Positions 4,974-6,005 of a DNA stretch of 6,005 bases are shown here, piece after piece. The stretch covers positions 2,410 through 8,414 of the forward strand of contig JAGQGA010000210.1 in NCBI GenBank assembly GCA_020432595.1. The letters run 5' to 3'. Source of the DNA: Anaerolineales bacterium. GTDB lineage: Bacteria > Chloroflexota > Anaerolineae > Promineifilales > Promineifilaceae. The position numbers and the translations under genes are program-made. How positions within the stretch are numbered: position 1 is the first letter of the stretch; every line of letters begins with the position of its first letter. Under the pieces are notes generated by a model that did not search any database, was not told the origin of the DNA, and was given only the letters and a program-made list of their open reading frames with translations.

Positions 4974-5846
4974 ATGACCAAAGAAGAATTATTAGAACGA
5001 TATGCCGCTGGCGAGCGAAATTTTGCTAGAGCCGAGTTGAGCGGTGCTGAAGACCTACAGGGTGTCAACTTGAGCGGTGCCGACCTGCGCAATGCCGACC
5101 TACAGGGAGCCAACCTGAGCGGTGCCAACCTGAGCAGTACCAATTTGCGCTATATCGACCTACAGGGAGCCAACCTGAGCGGTGCCAATCTGTTTGATGC
5201 CAACTTGTCTCAAACCTCTCTTTACCGTGTCAACCTGAGCGGTGCCAACCTGAAAAATGCCAACCTGAGTGATGCCAGCCTTATTGATGCTGATTTGAGT
5301 GGTGCCAACCTGAGCCATGCCAACCTGAGCCATGCCAGCCTAGAATATGCCAACCTGAGTCATGCCAATCTGCTTGATGCCAACCTGAGCAATGCCAACC
5401 TGAGAGGTGCCAACCTGAGTGATGCCATCAATAAGAACAAACGAACTGAAGCAATGACCAAAACAGAACTGTTAGAAGCCTACGCTGCTGGCAAGCGAGA
5501 TTTTACTGGGGCCGACCTGAGCGGTATCAACCTGAATGGTGCTATCCTAAGCGATGCCAACCTGAGCTATGCCAACCTGAGCGGTACTGACCTGAGCTTT
5601 GCTATCTTGAGCCGTGCCGACCTGAACAGTGCCGACCTACAGGGAGCCAACCTGAGCGGTGCTAACTTGAGAGAGGCCAACCTGAGCGATGCCAACCTGA
5701 GCGATGCCGACCTGAGCGGTGCCAACCTGCACCGTGCCGACCTGAGTGGTGCCAACCTGAGCCATGCTAACCTGAGTGGTGCTAAGCTGAGAGGTGCTGA
5801 CCTGAGCGATGCTAAACTCGATGGTGTTATTGGTTACACAGGTTAA
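4974..5846 (+). CDS. pentapeptide-repeat protein, in-frame fusion of two tandem paralogues
   Basis: 290 residues, almost all A(D/N)LSx pentapeptides, which fold as a right-handed quadrilateral beta-helix. Two modules are visible. Residues 1-19 (MTKEELLERYAAGERNF) are a cap helix followed by repeats to about 151. Residues 161-177 (MTKTELLEAYAAGKRDF) are a second cap followed by repeats to about 285, ending in GVIGYTG. The linker INKNKRTEA (152-160) is the translated relic of a ribosome-binding region. There is no signal peptide, membrane segment or added enzyme domain, so a cytoplasmic role is likely. Some pentapeptide proteins (Qnr, MfpA) mimic DNA and bind gyrase, but most have no known function and nothing here points to gyrase. 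Start: ATG with AAAGGA 9 nt upstream. Internal Met161 could also be a start giving 130 residues, though its Shine-Dalgarno has decayed to AAACGA. A possible sister gene starts beyond the window. Confidence 0.93.
   Translation: MTKEELLERYAAGERNFARAELSGAEDLQGVNLSGADLRNADLQGANLSGANLSSTNLRYIDLQGANLSGANLFDANLSQTSLYRVNLSGANLKNANLSDASLIDADLSGANLSHANLSHASLEYANLSHANLLDANLSNANLRGANLSDAINKNKRTEAMTKTELLEAYAAGKRDFTGADLSGINLNGAILSDANLSYANLSGTDLSFAILSRADLNSADLQGANLSGANLREANLSDANLSDADLSGANLHRADLSGANLSHANLSGAKLRGADLSDAKLDGVIGYTG
5014..5826 (+). repeat. 15-bp coding minisatellite of the pentapeptide gene
   Basis: The unit is close to GCCAACCTGAGCGGT, repeated in phase with small changes through both modules and interrupted only by the linker and second cap (about 5427-5500). 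Conservation at the DNA level, including third positions, is higher than the protein would need. Larger blocks are also copied. The 32-bp segment 5097-5128 recurs almost unchanged 60 bp on (5157-5188) and again in the second module (5634-5665). Slippage or gene conversion between modules is the likely cause. Confidence 0.85.
5430..5460 (+). repeat. relic of the leader/ribosome-binding region, now coding
   Basis: Bases 5432-5460 align without gaps to 4952-4980 at 26 of 29 positions. They cover the 3' end of the leader, the former Shine-Dalgarno (AAAGGA become AAACGA) and the ATGACC start. Here the sequence is read through as part of the fused gene, encoding NKRTEA-MT. The upstream part of the leader and the stop codon of the first paralogue are missing, so the join is near 5428-5432. 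Confidence 0.85.
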
Positions 5847-5882
5847 AAGCTGGTGTACTTTGCTTGTTGTCTTGCTGGGAAA

Positions 5883-5892
5883 AACGGCCGTT
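5883..5892. repeat. AACGGCCGTT palindrome, copy 6
   Basis: Extended to the 14-bp AAAACGGCCGTTTT (5881-5894), 36 bp after the pentapeptide stop codon. It can form a hairpin with GGAAAA and TTTTCC arms, but no T-tract follows. Confidence 0.85.
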
Positions 5893-5959
5893 TTCCAACA
5901 AGGTGGCTGCAAATGATTGGCTGGGGAATCAGTTATAGGGTCAGGAGCCAACCAAAGTG

Positions 5960-6005
5960 TTTTGTGACAACATAGCATAATTGCTAAACAAAATTAAGAA
6001 CAAAG
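5960..6005 (+). repeat. 46-bp conserved leader block, copy B, at the window edge
   Basis: Matches 4917-4962 at 45 of 46 bases, up to the first G of the AAAGGA ribosome-binding site, where the window ends. By comparison with copy A a start codon should follow 12 bp beyond the window, so a further pentapeptide-repeat gene is expected there. Confidence 0.85.

Noticed and set aside
4685..5143. Minus-strand open frame rich in Leu-Arg-Ser-Ala-Pro repeats, with similar ones at 5567-5755 and 5637-5978
   Set aside because: These are antisense readings of the 15-bp pentapeptide repeat, whose period is a multiple of three and so keeps several frames open. Nothing recognisable is encoded.
5014..5826. 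CRISPR-like array
   Set aside because: The regular spacing is a 15-bp unit without unique spacers, in phase with a pentapeptide-repeat reading frame.
4974..5846. Qnr/MfpA-type fluoroquinolone resistance determinant
   Set aside because: Only the generic A(D/N)LSx beta-helix is shared. The protein is two fused modules without the loops and spacing that define Qnr, and nothing in the context suggests resistance.
5872..5901. Intrinsic terminator after the pentapeptide gene
   Set aside because: A hairpin of about 7 bp with a bulge can form around the AACGGCCGTT palindrome, but there is no following T-tract and the palindrome recurs in places where no terminator is wanted.

Overview
The window looks like a stretch of a moderately GC-rich bacterial chromosome. 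The best guess is an uncultured member of the Chloroflexota (Anaerolineae/Ardenticatenia-like). This is an inference from three things: the long Pro/Thr linker behind a lipoprotein signal with a PPC-type C-terminus, the presence of an ATC-hydrolase family protein, and the density of small palindromic intergenic repeats. No rRNA, tRNA or ribosomal protein gene is present to fix the taxonomy.

Layout. Bases 1-80 hold the first codons of an unidentified minus-strand gene with a good Shine-Dalgarno and a sigma70-type promoter. It is divergent from a plus-strand zinc-less MDR/VAT1-like quinone oxidoreductase (155-1171). That gene converges on a minus-strand ATC-hydrolase family protein (1315-1812). 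The intergenic gap between them contains a 118-bp element bounded by inverted repeats. A REP-like inverted pair (1823-1891) separates the ATC-hydrolase gene from a large minus-strand secreted lipoprotein (1904-4357). That protein has a Pro/Thr linker, a beta-rich domain with an EF-hand-like loop, a PDZ plus S41 peptidase core of the tricorn-like (Ser/His/Glu) kind, and a PPC domain. The 616-bp gap 4358-4973 holds the lipoprotein promoter, a perfect 14-bp inverted repeat, a 134-bp MITE-like element, a good sigma70 promoter, and a leader that recurs at the right edge of the window.

The right end is a pentapeptide-repeat protein gene (4974-5846). It is visibly two tandem paralogues fused in frame: the ribosome-binding region of the second copy is now translated as a linker. 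A 46-bp leader matching the one upstream of this gene recurs at 5960-6005, so another member of the same family probably begins just beyond the window. This points to a local, actively recombining array of pentapeptide-repeat genes.

The metabolic and peptidase genes show no sign of forming one pathway; each seems to be its own transcription unit. The most striking non-gene signal is the palindrome AACGGCCGTT, present six times in 6 kb, two in intergenic DNA and four in the lipoprotein gene, where it is always read as Thr-Ala-Val. I do not see a clear new biological system. The pentapeptide array with its conserved leader and the iterated palindrome are the points most worth following.
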